From contig JAJECW010000017.1 in NCBI GenBank assembly GCA_022821865.1, positions 1 to 37,216 on the forward strand: a stretch of DNA of 37,216 nt. The letters are read 5' to 3'. Shown piece after piece: positions 26,523-34,739 of this stretch. The notes under the pieces were generated by a model. It saw only the letters and a list, made by a program, of their open reading frames with translations, had not been told where the DNA came from and ran no database searches. The translations under genes and the position numbers were made by a program. The DNA is from Pseudomonadales bacterium. Lineage in GTDB: Bacteria; Pseudomonadota; Gammaproteobacteria; Pseudomonadales; Pseudohongiellaceae. How positions within the stretch are numbered: position 1 is the stretch's first letter; each line of letters starts with the position of its first letter.

Positions 26523-27728
26523 TTACAGAACCGAGCCGAGCCGGAAAATTGGCAGATACATGGCAACCATCAGCCCGCCAACCAGGAGGCCAAGCAGCGC
26601 CATTATAAAGGGCTCGAGCAGGGCCGTTAAGCGGTCCACGCGGGATTCCACGTCTTCCTCGAAGAAAATGGCACAGCGGTCGAGCATATCATCGAGTGCG
26701 CCGGACTCCTCGCCGATGCCCACGAGCTGCTCAAGCATGGGCGGAAACAGCCGCGCCCCGCGAATCGCCCCGGCCAGGGACTGGCCATTGCGGACCTCCT
26801 CGCCAATGGCCCGCACCGCATCGGCATAGACCACATTGCCCGCCGCTTCGGCAACGGATTCCAGCGCCTCGGTGAGCGGTGCGCCGGCGCGAAACAGGGT
26901 GGCCAGGGTTCGGGCGATGCGGGCGATGGCGGCATTGCGCAACAGTGGGCCGAAAACCGGCAGCCGCAGCAGGGCGCGCTGGCGCAGGGCGGCAAACCGC
27001 GGCGAACGGCGCGGCAGGTAGACCAGCAATCCCGCGGCGAGCATTGCCATGACGCCCGCGGTATGCCAGTGGGCCAGCGCCAGATCCGAAAGCCGCAGCA
27101 CGAAAAGCGTGAAGCCGGGCAGTTCGGCGTTGAAGCCGGCGAAGGTTTCGGCAAAGGTGGGGACCACCCGGGTCAGCAACAGCCCTGTTACCACAATGGC
27201 AACGCAAACCACCGCCACGGGATAGGTCAACGCCTTGCGAATCTTCGCCTTGAGCCGTTCCGACTTCTCCCGATAGCCGGCGAGCCGGTCGAGCATGGTT
27301 TCCAGGGTGCCCGAGCTTTCTCCCGCGGCCACGAGACTGCAATAGAGCGAGTCGAACTGTTTCGGTCGCCGGGCCAGACTGTCGGCCAGCCCGTGGCCGC
27401 CGGCCACGTCGTCCCGCAGCTTGCGGATCATTTCTCCCATGGCGGCGTTACCGGTGCTGTCGGCCATGACATGGAGCGATTGCACCAGGGGAATCGCCGA
27501 TCGCACCATGGTCGCCAGTTGCCGGGTGAAAATCGCAATGTCTCCGGGGCGGATACGCTCCCGACCGGTGAACAGGGGTTTTGGTTTGCGCCGCACGGTT
27601 TGCAGGCGGATTCCCTGCCGTCGAAGCCTCGCCTTGGCCAGGGCCAGACTGGCTGCGCTGATTTCGCCCCCGGCGGGCTTGCCCTGGCGGTCGGTTCCCC
27701 GCCAGTTGAATGCCGCGGACGCCTTCAT
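26523..27728 (-). CDS. pilC: Type IV pilus inner-membrane platform protein PilC
   Basis: Polytopic platform protein that couples the PilB motor to pilin insertion. The 401 residues hold the two repeated GspF/PilC cytoplasmic domains, marked by 'FTRQLATMVRSAIPLVQSL' (about 66-84) and 'IARTLATLFRAGAPLTEAL' (about 270-288), each followed by a glycine-rich 'GESSGTL' or 'GEESGALDDML' motif, and three membrane segments (about 168-190, 215-235 and the C-terminal 'MALLGLLVGGLMVAMYLPIF'). The end of pilB overlaps its start by four bases (ATGA). Confidence 0.96.
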   Translation of the reverse strand: MKASAAFNWRGTDRQGKPAGGEISAASLALAKARLRRQGIRLQTVRRKPKPLFTGRERIRPGDIAIFTRQLATMVRSAIPLVQSLHVMADSTGNAAMGEMIRKLRDDVAGGHGLADSLARRPKQFDSLYCSLVAAGESSGTLETMLDRLAGYREKSERLKAKIRKALTYPVAVVCVAIVVTGLLLTRVVPTFAETFAGFNAELPGFTLFVLRLSDLALAHWHTAGVMAMLAAGLLVYLPRRSPRFAALRQRALLRLPVFGPLLRNAAIARIARTLATLFRAGAPLTEALESVAEAAGNVVYADAVRAIGEEVRNGQSLAGAIRGARLFPPMLEQLVGIGEESGALDDMLDRCAIFFEEDVESRVDRLTALLEPFIMALLGLLVGGLMVAMYLPIFRLGSVL

Positions 27729-29317
27729 TGTCGTCCGGTTCCCGGGGTCCAGGTTACCCGGTTGACTTCATCCAGGCTGGTGAGGCCGGCGGCGGCTCTT
27801 GCCAGCGCCGCCCGCCGCAGGTCCTCATGGCCCTCGGTTTCGGCCTGGGAGGCGATATCCAGGGCGTTGCCGTCGCCCATGATGACCCGGGCCAGTTCGT
27901 TGCCCACCGGCAGCATCTCGTAAATGCCCACCCGGCCCCGGTAGCCGCCCTTGCAATGCTCGCAGCCCCGGGCGCCATGGAGCTGCAGGCTGTCGATTTC
28001 GGTTTCCAGGAATCCCGCCTGGAGCAGGGCGTCCCCGGGCAGGCGCAGTGGCTGGCGGCAGTGGCCGCAGAGCTTGCGCGCCAGCCGCTGGGCAATAATG
28101 AGCCGTATCGAAGTCGCCAGATTGAATGGGGGAATGCCCATGTTCCTGAGCCGGGTCAGGGTTTCACCGGCGCTGTTGGTATGCAGGGTGGATAACACGA
28201 GATGGCCGGTCTGGGCGGCCTTGACGGCGATGGCGGCGGTTTCCAGATCGCGGATTTCCCCCACCATGAGCACATCCGGGTCCTGCCGCAGAAAGGCCCG
28301 CAGGCAGGCCGCGAAATCGAGCCCGATGCGATTGTTGACGGCGACCTGGTTCACGCCCTCGAGATTGATTTCCACCGGATCTTCCGCCGTGGCGATATTG
28401 CGTTCCGGCGAATTGAGCAGGCGCAGGCCGGCATAAAGCGTTACGGTCTTGCCGCTTCCCGTGGGGCCGGTGACGAGAATCATTCCCTGGCTCGCCTTGA
28501 GGGCCGACTCGAAAAGTTCACGCTGGGGTCCGCTCAGGCCGAGGGCGTCGATGTCCATTTGCGCCCCGCCGCCGTCGAGAATCCGCAGCACGAGTTTTTC
28601 CCCCCACAGGGTGGGCAGGGTATTGACGCGGAAATCGACTCCGCCGCCATCCGCCGCCGGCAAGCGGATGCGGCCATCCTGGGGCAGGCGCCGTTCGGCG
28701 ATGTCCATTTCCGCCATGATCTTGAGCCTTGACGCGATGCGGCGGGCGATGTGGACCGGCGGCCGGGTGATCTCGTGGAGAATGCCGTCGATGCGGAAGC
28801 GGACCCGGCAACTGGTCTCGAAGGGCTCGAAATGAATATCCGAGGCGCCGGCCTGCAAGGCGTCGAGCAGCAGCCGGTTCACCAGCCGCACTATGGGCGT
28901 TTCGTCGGCATTGGCGGCCTCGGCGCCGGGCTCCATGGCGGGCGCGGCATCGCCTTGCAATTCTTCCAGGCCCACCTCGTCCAGCAGGCTTTCGCCCCGG
29001 TCCTGCAGTTGCAGCGCCCGATTGAGCTTGCCGGCTTCCACCACCACGGGCTGCACCGGCAATCCGGTATGGAAGCGGATTTCATCCACTGCCGCCATCG
29101 CGGCCGGCTCCGCCAGGGCGATCAACAGCCTGCCACCCTGACGCAGCAGGGGCAGCGCCTGGTACTGCCGGATCAACCTGCGGTCGATAAGGCCGCGCTC
29201 GATCTGGTGGGGATCCAGGGCGTCGAGGTCAAGCAGGGGCGCGCCAAGGCCGGCGGCCACCGCCGCCGGCGCCTGGCTCGTTTCCTTCCCCGCGGATGCC
29301 GCGGCGGCGCCTAGCAC
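27725..29317 (-). CDS. pilB: Type IV pilus assembly ATPase PilB, short N-terminus
   Basis: Hexameric GspE-family ATPase that powers pilus extension. The 530-residue protein has the N1 domain remnant (about 20-100), Walker A GPTGSGKT with Lys290, the Asp box, Walker B with [12 protein letters not shown], the His box TLHTNSAG, and the C-terminal tetracysteine zinc site (CGHC ... CEHC). The GTG start overlaps the pilA stop. Compared with the usual 560-570 residues, roughly the first 40-50 residues are missing: the sequence picks up at '[22 protein letters not shown]', which in PilB proteins lies around residue 60. No better upstream start is evident. Whether the start region is truncated or naturally short cannot be decided here. 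Confidence 0.93.
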   Translation of the reverse strand: MLGAAAASAGKETSQAPAAVAAGLGAPLLDLDALDPHQIERGLIDRRLIRQYQALPLLRQGGRLLIALAEPAAMAAVDEIRFHTGLPVQPVVVEAGKLNRALQLQDRGESLLDEVGLEELQGDAAPAMEPGAEAANADETPIVRLVNRLLLDALQAGASDIHFEPFETSCRVRFRIDGILHEITRPPVHIARRIASRLKIMAEMDIAERRLPQDGRIRLPAADGGGVDFRVNTLPTLWGEKLVLRILDGGGAQMDIDALGLSGPQRELFESALKASQGMILVTGPTGSGKTVTLYAGLRLLNSPERNIATAEDPVEINLEGVNQVAVNNRIGLDFAACLRAFLRQDPDVLMVGEIRDLETAAIAVKAAQTGHLVLSTLHTNSAGETLTRLRNMGIPPFNLATSIRLIIAQRLARKLCGHCRQPLRLPGDALLQAGFLETEIDSLQLHGARGCEHCKGGYRGRVGIYEMLPVGNELARVIMGDGNALDIASQAETEGHEDLRRAALARAAAGLTSLDEVNRVTWTPGTGRQ

Positions 29318-29727
29318 AGGCCGCTGCTCAGGCAGGTGCCGCCTTCGGTCCAGTTCACCGGCGCGGTAATGCCATCCGGCGTCAGGGTGTAGGTCACGCC
29401 GGTGAGATTCGAGCCCGTTTCCTGGCGCCAGGTCATGGTGATGACGCCATCGCTGACGCTGGCCCCGTGAACCGTGGCGCTGGCCGTAACATCGGCGGGA
29501 ATGCCCAGGGCGCCGCCGTCAAGGGCTTCCAGCGTGTCTGGCCCCTGGGACTGGATGGCCAGTTCCACCGCGGTCTTGAGCGGGGTTGCCGCGAGCACGA
29601 GTTCCGAGAACTCGGCGCGGTCGGTGTAGTTGCGATAGGCCGGCAGCGCCACCGCCGCCAGAATGCCGATGATCGCCACCACGATCATCAGTTCGATCAG
29701 GGTAAAGCCTTGCTGAGGATGTCGCAT
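29311..29727 (-). CDS. pilA: Type IV major pilin PilA
   Basis: The 138-residue prepilin has a seven-residue basic leader ending in Gly, followed by [24 protein letters not shown]. Glu12 is the Glu5 of mature pilin, needed for methylation and assembly. The globular part ends in Cys132 and Cys138, which could form an unusually small disulfide loop with only five residues between. AGGAGA lies eight bases before the ATG. It is the first gene of the pilA-pilB-pilC-pilD-coaE-yacG row, although a major pilin is usually expressed more strongly than its machinery; a minor pilin role is less likely given context. Confidence 0.94.
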   Translation of the reverse strand: MRHPQQGFTLIELMIVVAIIGILAAVALPAYRNYTDRAEFSELVLAATPLKTAVELAIQSQGPDTLEALDGGALGIPADVTASATVHGASVSDGVITMTWRQETGSNLTGVTYTLTPDGITAPVNWTEGGTCLSSGLC

Positions 29728-29792
29728 GGTTCGGGTCTCCTATTGAAATGGACCCAAAGCCTAGGAAACTTCCCCGGAAAAAGAGAAAAATT

Positions 29793-29809
29793 CGGGAAAA
29801 TTTTTCCCG
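29793..29809. promoter_or_regulatory. 17-base palindrome upstream of pilA
   Basis: CGGGAAAA-T-TTTTCCCG is perfectly symmetrical about its central base. It lies about 66 bases before the pilA start on the minus strand and 140 bases before the cytochrome gene on the plus strand. Read on the minus strand it is followed by a T-rich run, so it resembles a terminator or attenuator in the pilA leader; it could equally be a repressor site. I found no good sigma-54 box (GG-N10-GC) here. Confidence 0.45.
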
Positions 29810-29948
29810 CTTCCCTGTCATCCTGCGCGAAGTTGGTCAATCGGCGCCTTGCAAGCCGGGGGCTTGTGGGGTATGGTTCGGGGCTGTCTGGACTGCGACT
29901 GGCGTGGAATTTTCGAAAAGGGCCGGGTGCCCGAAGTGGAGGTTTGCG

Positions 29949-30332
29949 ATGAAGAAGATGCTTGGGCTTGGGATGGCCGTGCTGTGTCTGCTCGGCGCGC
30001 AATGGTCGCTGGCGCAGCAGAAAACCGTCAAGGACGGCGTGTTCACCCAGGCCCAGGTCGACGCCGGCAAGCCCGTTTACGACAGCGTCTGCCGAACCTG
30101 CCACGATCAACGCTTCTACCGCGATACCCTGCGCTCCTGGAACAACCAGCCCCTGCTGTGGCTATGGGAATCCGTCATGGGCACCATGCCGGCGGACAAT
30201 CCCGGCTCCCTGATGTTTCAGGAGTATACCGATGTGATTGCGTATATTCTGGCCGAGCAGGGCTTCCCGGCGGGGGAGGTGGCTTTGGATCCCGATAACG
30301 GCATGGACGAAATCCACATCGTTCAGCCTTGA
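29949..30332 (+). CDS. Periplasmic class I cytochrome c
   Basis: The 127-residue protein has a signal peptide (about 1-22, ending ALAQ-like 'SLAQQ'), one CxxCH heme site (Cys48, Cys51, His52) and a likely axial Met80 in GTMPADNPGS. The C-terminal 'QEYTDVIAYILAEQGFPAGE' is typical of small cytochromes c that accept electrons from PQQ or other periplasmic dehydrogenases. The segment between heme site and Met is short for that group. GGAGG lies six bases before the ATG. It stands alone, divergent from pilA and convergent with the next gene, and no dehydrogenase is next to it, so its partner is unknown. The 103 bases after it (30333-30435) hold no gene. Confidence 0.9.
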   Translation: MKKMLGLGMAVLCLLGAQWSLAQQKTVKDGVFTQAQVDAGKPVYDSVCRTCHDQRFYRDTLRSWNNQPLLWLWESVMGTMPADNPGSLMFQEYTDVIAYILAEQGFPAGEVALDPDNGMDEIHIVQP

Positions 30333-30435
30333 ATAGTGCTTGTCGCGGGTAGTGTGGCTGGATTCCGCCTGCCGTCCGTGGCGCAAGTTTCCGGACTTCG
30401 ATCGACCCCGGCCTTGAGTTATTGACCGGGCGATT

Positions 30436-31182
30436 TCAGTGCTTTTCCAGTAGTTCTCCGAAGCCGCGCATTTGATCCTTGATGCCGTATTGGCGCAGGG
30501 CGCGCCAGTAGGTGGCGGCATTGATGGCGATGACGGGCTTTTGCATTTCCTCCTCGAGTTCCGCGGCAAGCTCCAGCATGCACAGGTTGGTGCCCACCTG
30601 GACGAAGGCGTCCACATCGTCGCCGTCAAGCTCCGCCACGAGTTTTCGCAGGGTGTCGCCCCGCACTTCGGCGATGGCGGTCCAACTCGGGCAGCGCAGG
30701 CAGTGGTCGCGAACCGTCTGGTAGCCATAGTCGGCGAAAAACCGCATGACCTCGCGATTGGCCGCGGGGAAATAGGGGGAAATCACGACGATCCGCTGGA
30801 TGCCGCCGTAAGCCTTCATGGCCTCGGCACAGGATTCGGAGCCGATACTGAGTTGCAGCCCGCTGGCGTTTTCGATGTTTTCCCGCCACTTCCGCGCCCC
30901 CTCGGCCCCGCCGTAGAAAGTGACCGCCGACATGCCCATGACCAGATAGTCCGGCGAGCACGTCATGACGCCCCGGACGGCGTCGAGCGTGTTCTCGGAA
31001 ATGATCATGGTGCCGGCGATGAAGGTCTCGTCGGATACCGCGTTGGCGTTCTCGATGATGATTCGGCTGTAATGATTGGTGACGCCGGGCACGCGCATGG
31101 CGTCGAATTCCGGCTGGACGATGGTGTTGGTGGACGGGCCAAGCACACCGAACTTGGCCCGCCAACCGAGCGCGTCTGTCAT
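30436..31182 (-). CDS. Asp/Glu racemase superfamily protein (maleate isomerase/arylmalonate decarboxylase-like), catalytic Cys replaced
   Basis: The 248-residue product has the two-lobed plan of the Asp/Glu racemase - maleate cis-trans isomerase - arylmalonate decarboxylase superfamily. 'GVLGPSTNTIVQPEF' (about 12-26) matches the isomerase 'PSSN-T-E-E' motif, and 'KPVIAINAATYWRALRQYGI' (about 215-234) matches the family C-terminal motif. Aligned by eye, the first catalytic Cys position falls at Gly83-Met84 in VMGMSAVTFY and the second at Gly197 in VQVGTNLCML; the nearest Cys is 201, four residues on. Members with this GTNL motif therefore cannot use the usual two-Cys chemistry. The reaction is unknown. 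AGGGAGAG seven bases before ATG 31182 supports the start. It follows the cupin gene on the same strand after about 136 bases. Confidence 0.82.
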   Translation of the reverse strand: MTDALGWRAKFGVLGPSTNTIVQPEFDAMRVPGVTNHYSRIIIENANAVSDETFIAGTMIISENTLDAVRGVMTCSPDYLVMGMSAVTFYGGAEGARKWRENIENASGLQLSIGSESCAEAMKAYGGIQRIVVISPYFPAANREVMRFFADYGYQTVRDHCLRCPSWTAIAEVRGDTLRKLVAELDGDDVDAFVQVGTNLCMLELAAELEEEMQKPVIAINAATYWRALRQYGIKDQMRGFGELLEKH

Positions 31183-31230
31183 GGATTTGCTCTCCCTGGA
31201 GCCCGCCTTGATTCAGCCACTGTCATTTTG

Positions 31231-31282
31231 CCTCCCCGTCATTCCGCGAATCCGCATCGCTCCGCGCGGAATGACGGGGAGG
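31231..31282. repeat. Palindromic repeat, GTCATTC type, copy 2
   Basis: The 18 bases at 31231-31248 (starting CCTCCCCGTCATTCC) and 31265-31282 are perfect reverse complements with a 16-base loop, between the cupin gene and the racemase-like gene. The core is shared with 24960-24985. It may attenuate or stabilise the message between the two same-strand genes. Confidence 0.75.
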
Positions 31283-31318
31283 AAGGTATCGCTGGGCATG
31301 GAATGGCACCTGACGCCA

Positions 31319-32221
31319 CTATTGATAGTAGGGATTCTTCCAGGGGCCGATGGAGCGCGAGCGCACCGGCTGGATCAGTTCAGGCGGCTCCGACAGCGGA
31401 AATCCCTCACCCCAGTTCACCGGGTCTCCTTTCATCTCGATGCTGGCGTTGTCCGTGTACCAGTCCACTAGATCGCCGTCGCAGCGCAATATCCAGGTGC
31501 AGCCGTCCTTTTCGCCGGCGGTGAAGTCGCCGTGACGCACGCCGGCGGGGCGGAAGAAGTACTGGCCTTTGGTCATGGTGCCGAAGTTGTAGTCGAACCA
31601 GCCGTCGAGGCAATAGGCCTCCTCGAAAACCGGATGGTGCGCCAGGGGATGCTCGCGCCAGCCCGGCTTGGCCTTGATCAGGCGGGTATAGAAACCCGTC
31701 ACCGGATTTCGGTACAGCAGCTTGATGAAGAGCCCCGGCACGGGAGTGCCGCCGCGCTCGAAATTCATCGGGCTGCCATGTTCCGGGTCAACCACGTCAT
31801 ACCATTCCATGGCTTCGGAATCGCAGATTGCCAGTTCCGCCTTTTGCCCGCCATTGGCGCCGTCGCGGCCGCCGGGAGTGAAGCCCCAGTCGCCGAACTC
31901 CCGGAACAGCAGGATCCGCGTGCCTTTTCTGGCTTTCACCCCGGGTGTCCAGGTGCCCTGGGGAGCGCACCAGTAACCGCCTTCCCCGAGTCGGGTATCG
32001 CCGATTTCGATCTCGCCTTCCAGCACATACCATTCGGTTTGGGCGGCATGGAGGCCGCCTTTCCGTTGCCAGTCGGTGAGGAATTCCACTTTCAGCGACG
32101 CGGCGCCGTTTTCCTCGTCGTAGCAAAGGTTGCGCTGACGCGCTTCGCCGTTGGCGTGGGGAAATTCGGCGACGTGCCACAGCAGATCCACCTCGTCAAT
32201 CAGTTCAACATGGGGTCTCAT
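31319..32221 (-). CDS. Two-domain cupin protein of unknown function
   Basis: The 300-residue protein has two cupin halves. The first has 'GGLHAAQTEWYVLEGEIEIG' with His58 and Glu63, followed by 'GGYWCAPQGTWTPG'. The second has 'HPLAHHPVFEEAYCLDG' with His195/His196 and Glu200/Glu201, followed by 'GQYFFRPAGVRHG' with His230. The second half keeps a fuller metal site and is the likelier active one. No signal peptide is seen, so it is probably cytoplasmic. Related two-cupin proteins are poorly characterised; a dioxygenase, isomerase or lyase role is possible. AGAGGA lies seven bases before ATG 32221. It is divergent from the LysR gene, whose product probably regulates it. Confidence 0.75.
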   Translation of the reverse strand: MRPHVELIDEVDLLWHVAEFPHANGEARQRNLCYDEENGAASLKVEFLTDWQRKGGLHAAQTEWYVLEGEIEIGDTRLGEGGYWCAPQGTWTPGVKARKGTRILLFREFGDWGFTPGGRDGANGGQKAELAICDSEAMEWYDVVDPEHGSPMNFERGGTPVPGLFIKLLYRNPVTGFYTRLIKAKPGWREHPLAHHPVFEEAYCLDGWFDYNFGTMTKGQYFFRPAGVRHGDFTAGEKDGCTWILRCDGDLVDWYTDNASIEMKGDPVNWGEGFPLSEPPELIQPVRSRSIGPWKNPYYQ

Positions 32222-32285
32222 CTTTGCGTCCTCTCAGGTCATGAGCAAATGTTGGAAGCATGGTAACGGTGACTTTACCTGAATA

Positions 32286-32306
32286 ATAGTATTTAATATT
32301 CACTAT
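32286..32306. promoter_or_regulatory. LysR-type regulator binding site (T-N11-A box)
   Basis: ATAGT (32286-32290) and ACTAT (32302-32306) are perfect inverted arms around an 11-base AT-rich spacer, the classic LysR recognition pattern. A further ATAGT at 32331-32335 pairs with the same ACTAT and could be the activation half-site. The divergent 125-base region between the cupin gene and lysR is clearly more AT-rich than the rest of the window, as expected of a regulated promoter. Confidence 0.75.
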
Positions 32307-32346
32307 ATTCGTTTACTTTTATAGTGATATTTGGAGCAGGGACTTG

Positions 32347-33321
32347 ATGAATACGGGACCGAATATTCGGGCGCTGGCCAAACTCGGCACCCTGCGGCAA
32401 CTCGAAATCTTCCTCAAGGTGGCCGAGACCGGAAGCATCGCCCGGGCCGCCGAGGCGCTGTACCTGAGCCATTCGGCGGTGTCGGTGCAAATCCGCAAGC
32501 TCGCCGAAGCCGTGGGCCTGCCCCTGCACGAAGTGATCGGCAAGCGGCTTTTTCTTACCGAGGCCGGACGCGAGGTGGCGGCGAACGGTCGGGAACTGTT
32601 TGAAGTCATGTCCCGCCTCGATGGCAGGCTCAAGCATCTCAAGGGCCTCACCGCCGGGTCCCTGAGCATCGCAGTGGTCACCACCGCCCAGTACTTTCTG
32701 CCGCGGATTCTCGGGCCTTTCTGCCAGATGTATCCCGACATCGATGTCGCCTTCATGGTGGGCAACCGGGCCAAGATCATCGAGCGGCTCCACGGCAACC
32801 GGGACGATCTGTATATCTTCAGCGACCCGCCCGACGAGATCGAAATTCATGGCAGGCCCTTCCTGCCCAACCCCCTGGCAGTCATCGCCTCGGCGAAAAA
32901 TCCCCTGAACCGGCGCCGGCGGCTGGACTGGGAAGACCTGCGGGGACAAAAATTCCTGCTGCGCGAGGAAGGCTCGGGCACGCACAATACGATCCGGAAG
33001 TTCCTGCGCGAAAACAATCTCAGCCTGGACAAAACCATGATGGTGGAGAGCAACGAGGCCATCAAGTACGCGGTGATGGCGGACATGGGGATTACCATTC
33101 TGTCGGCCTATGTGCTCGCCGACGCCGAGGAGGATGGCCTCGCGCAACTGCGGGTGAAGGGCTTTCCCATCATGTCCCACTGGTATGTGGTGAATCTCAA
33201 GTCGAAAAAACTCTCCCTGATCGCCGAGCGCTTTCTCGACTTCATCCTCAACCGCAGCCGCGACGTGTTGCCCATGGAGCATATCGAGCAACAGCTGCGG
33301 CGGGCGCTTGCGCGTCACTGA
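32347..33321 (+). CDS. LysR-family transcriptional regulator
   Basis: The 324-residue protein has an N-terminal winged helix-turn-helix (about 15-75: 'LRQLEIFLKVAETGSIARAAEALYLSHSAVSVQIRKL') and a periplasmic-binding-protein-like sensor domain (about 95-300) that resembles the CbbR group ('GSLSIAVVTTAQYFLPRILGPF'). It probably senses a small carboxylate or CoA-pathway intermediate and activates the cupin and racemase-like genes through the box at 32286-32306, and possibly its own gene. I chose ATG 32347 (AGGGA just upstream); TTG 32344 is an alternative. Its 3' end overlaps the convergent aldehyde dehydrogenase gene by seven bases. Confidence 0.92.
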   Translation: MNTGPNIRALAKLGTLRQLEIFLKVAETGSIARAAEALYLSHSAVSVQIRKLAEAVGLPLHEVIGKRLFLTEAGREVAANGRELFEVMSRLDGRLKHLKGLTAGSLSIAVVTTAQYFLPRILGPFCQMYPDIDVAFMVGNRAKIIERLHGNRDDLYIFSDPPDEIEIHGRPFLPNPLAVIASAKNPLNRRRRLDWEDLRGQKFLLREEGSGTHNTIRKFLRENNLSLDKTMMVESNEAIKYAVMADMGITILSAYVLADAEEDGLAQLRVKGFPIMSHWYVVNLKSKKLSLIAERFLDFILNRSRDVLPMEHIEQQLRRALARH

Positions 33322-34739
33322 CTCTCTTCGCTAATCACATGAATCGGTGGGGCGGGCGCGGTCTGGTGGAGCAGGGCGCGCTTGCGCAGGAAGCGGCTCA
33401 TTCCCGACGGGCCCATGCGCGACCCGCCCATGCCCGAGAGACGGAAAGAATTTTTCTCCACATCGTTGGCGCCGGCGGTGAGGCTGGCGTCGTTGATGCT
33501 GACTCCGCCCACTTCCAGCCTGGCGGCAATCGCTTCGGCCTCGGGCCGGGAACCGGCGAAAACCGCCGCGGACAGGCCGTATTCGGATTCATTGGCAAGA
33601 GCGACCGCTTCCCCGGCGGAATCGTATGGCGACACGGTGATGACCGGACCGAAAGTCTCCTCGCGCATGATAAGCATGTCCCCGGTGACTTTGCTCACCA
33701 CCGTGGGGCGGCACCAGTCGCCGCCGCCATGCTGTTCGATGGCGCCGCCGCAATGCACCCGGGCGCCCCGGGCGAGAGCGTCATCGAGATGCCGGCGGAT
33801 CGTTGCCGCCTGACCGGCAAAGATCAGCGGCCCGATGTCTCCCGAATCCAGGCCGGCCTCGTTCAGGCGGATGCCCTCGGCGGCCTCCACCAGCGCCGCG
33901 AGGAACTCTCCGTACACTTCCCGGGCAACGAAGGCGCGTTCCAGGGACTGGCAGGCCTGGCCCGTGGCGCCGAATGCGCTGCGGGCGATGGCGCGCACGG
34001 CATTTTCCAGATCTGCGCTGGCGGTGACGATGGCGGGGTCCTTGCCGCCGAGTTCGAGAAAAGCCGGGATGAAATTCCGCGCCGCCTGCACCGCCACCTT
34101 GCGCCCGGTGGCGACGCTGCCGGTAAAGCAGATGGCGTCCACGGCGTCCACGAGGCCGGCGCCGGCGCTGCCGTCCCCGGTGATCAGCCGGAACACCGCC
34201 TCCAAGTCCGGCACGGCCGCAATGCTCTCCGCCAGGGGCCGCACAAAGCGGGAAGTGACTTCGCTGGGCTTGACGATGACCGCGCAGCCGGCGAACAGGG
34301 CGGGAATCGCGTCCAGTGAAGCCAGCGCCAGGGGAAAATTCCAGGGGCTGATGATGCCCACCAGGGGATAGGGCGCTTTCAGGTGGCGCCAGTTCACAGT
34401 GGGCGCCATGCTTGAGTGGCCCGTCTCGTCCGCCAGTATCGCCGGCGCCCGCTCCAGCCAGTAATCGATCAGGTTGACGGGTTTGAGTGCTTCCAGCCGG
34501 GAGATCCGCCGCCGGCCGGTGTCCACGGTGAGGGCTTCGGTGATTGCCTCGCCGTGCCTTTCGATTTCCTTGCGCCAGTCCAGCAGCGCCTGGCGGCGGT
34601 GGGCAAACCCCTTGCCGCGCCATGCGGACTGGGCCTGCCGCAGTTCATCCGCCAGGGCGCCGATTTTTGCCGGCGCCCAGTTCTCGATCTCGCCGTCGAT
34701 GCCGCCGGTGCGGGGATTTCTGATCGGGATGGCCTTCAT
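33315..34739 (-). CDS. NAD(P)-dependent aldehyde dehydrogenase
   Basis: The 474-residue enzyme belongs to the aldehyde dehydrogenase superfamily, oxidising an aldehyde to an acid. Key residues are visible: Asn134 in SPWNFPL, Glu229 in FLELGGKDP, the nucleophile Cys263 in GATGQACQS, and EETFGPV near 365-371. The C-terminal 'LSGMGGSRMGPSGM' loop matches non-acylating members. Substrate cannot be read from the sequence. Its start overlaps the stop of the HMG-CoA lyase-like gene by four bases (ATGA), so the two are translationally coupled and likely act in one pathway. Confidence 0.93.
   Translation of the reverse strand: MKAIPIRNPRTGGIDGEIENWAPAKIGALADELRQAQSAWRGKGFAHRRQALLDWRKEIERHGEAITEALTVDTGRRRISRLEALKPVNLIDYWLERAPAILADETGHSSMAPTVNWRHLKAPYPLVGIISPWNFPLALASLDAIPALFAGCAVIVKPSEVTSRFVRPLAESIAAVPDLEAVFRLITGDGSAGAGLVDAVDAICFTGSVATGRKVAVQAARNFIPAFLELGGKDPAIVTASADLENAVRAIARSAFGATGQACQSLERAFVAREVYGEFLAALVEAAEGIRLNEAGLDSGDIGPLIFAGQAATIRRHLDDALARGARVHCGGAIEQHGGGDWCRPTVVSKVTGDMLIMREETFGPVITVSPYDSAGEAVALANESEYGLSAAVFAGSRPEAEAIAARLEVGGVSINDASLTAGANDVEKNSFRLSGMGGSRMGPSGMSRFLRKRALLHQTAPAPPIHVISEESQ

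Noticed and set aside
29728..29948. Sigma-54 promoter for pilA
   Set aside because: I searched both strands for GG-N10-GC boxes with the usual flanks and found no acceptable match.
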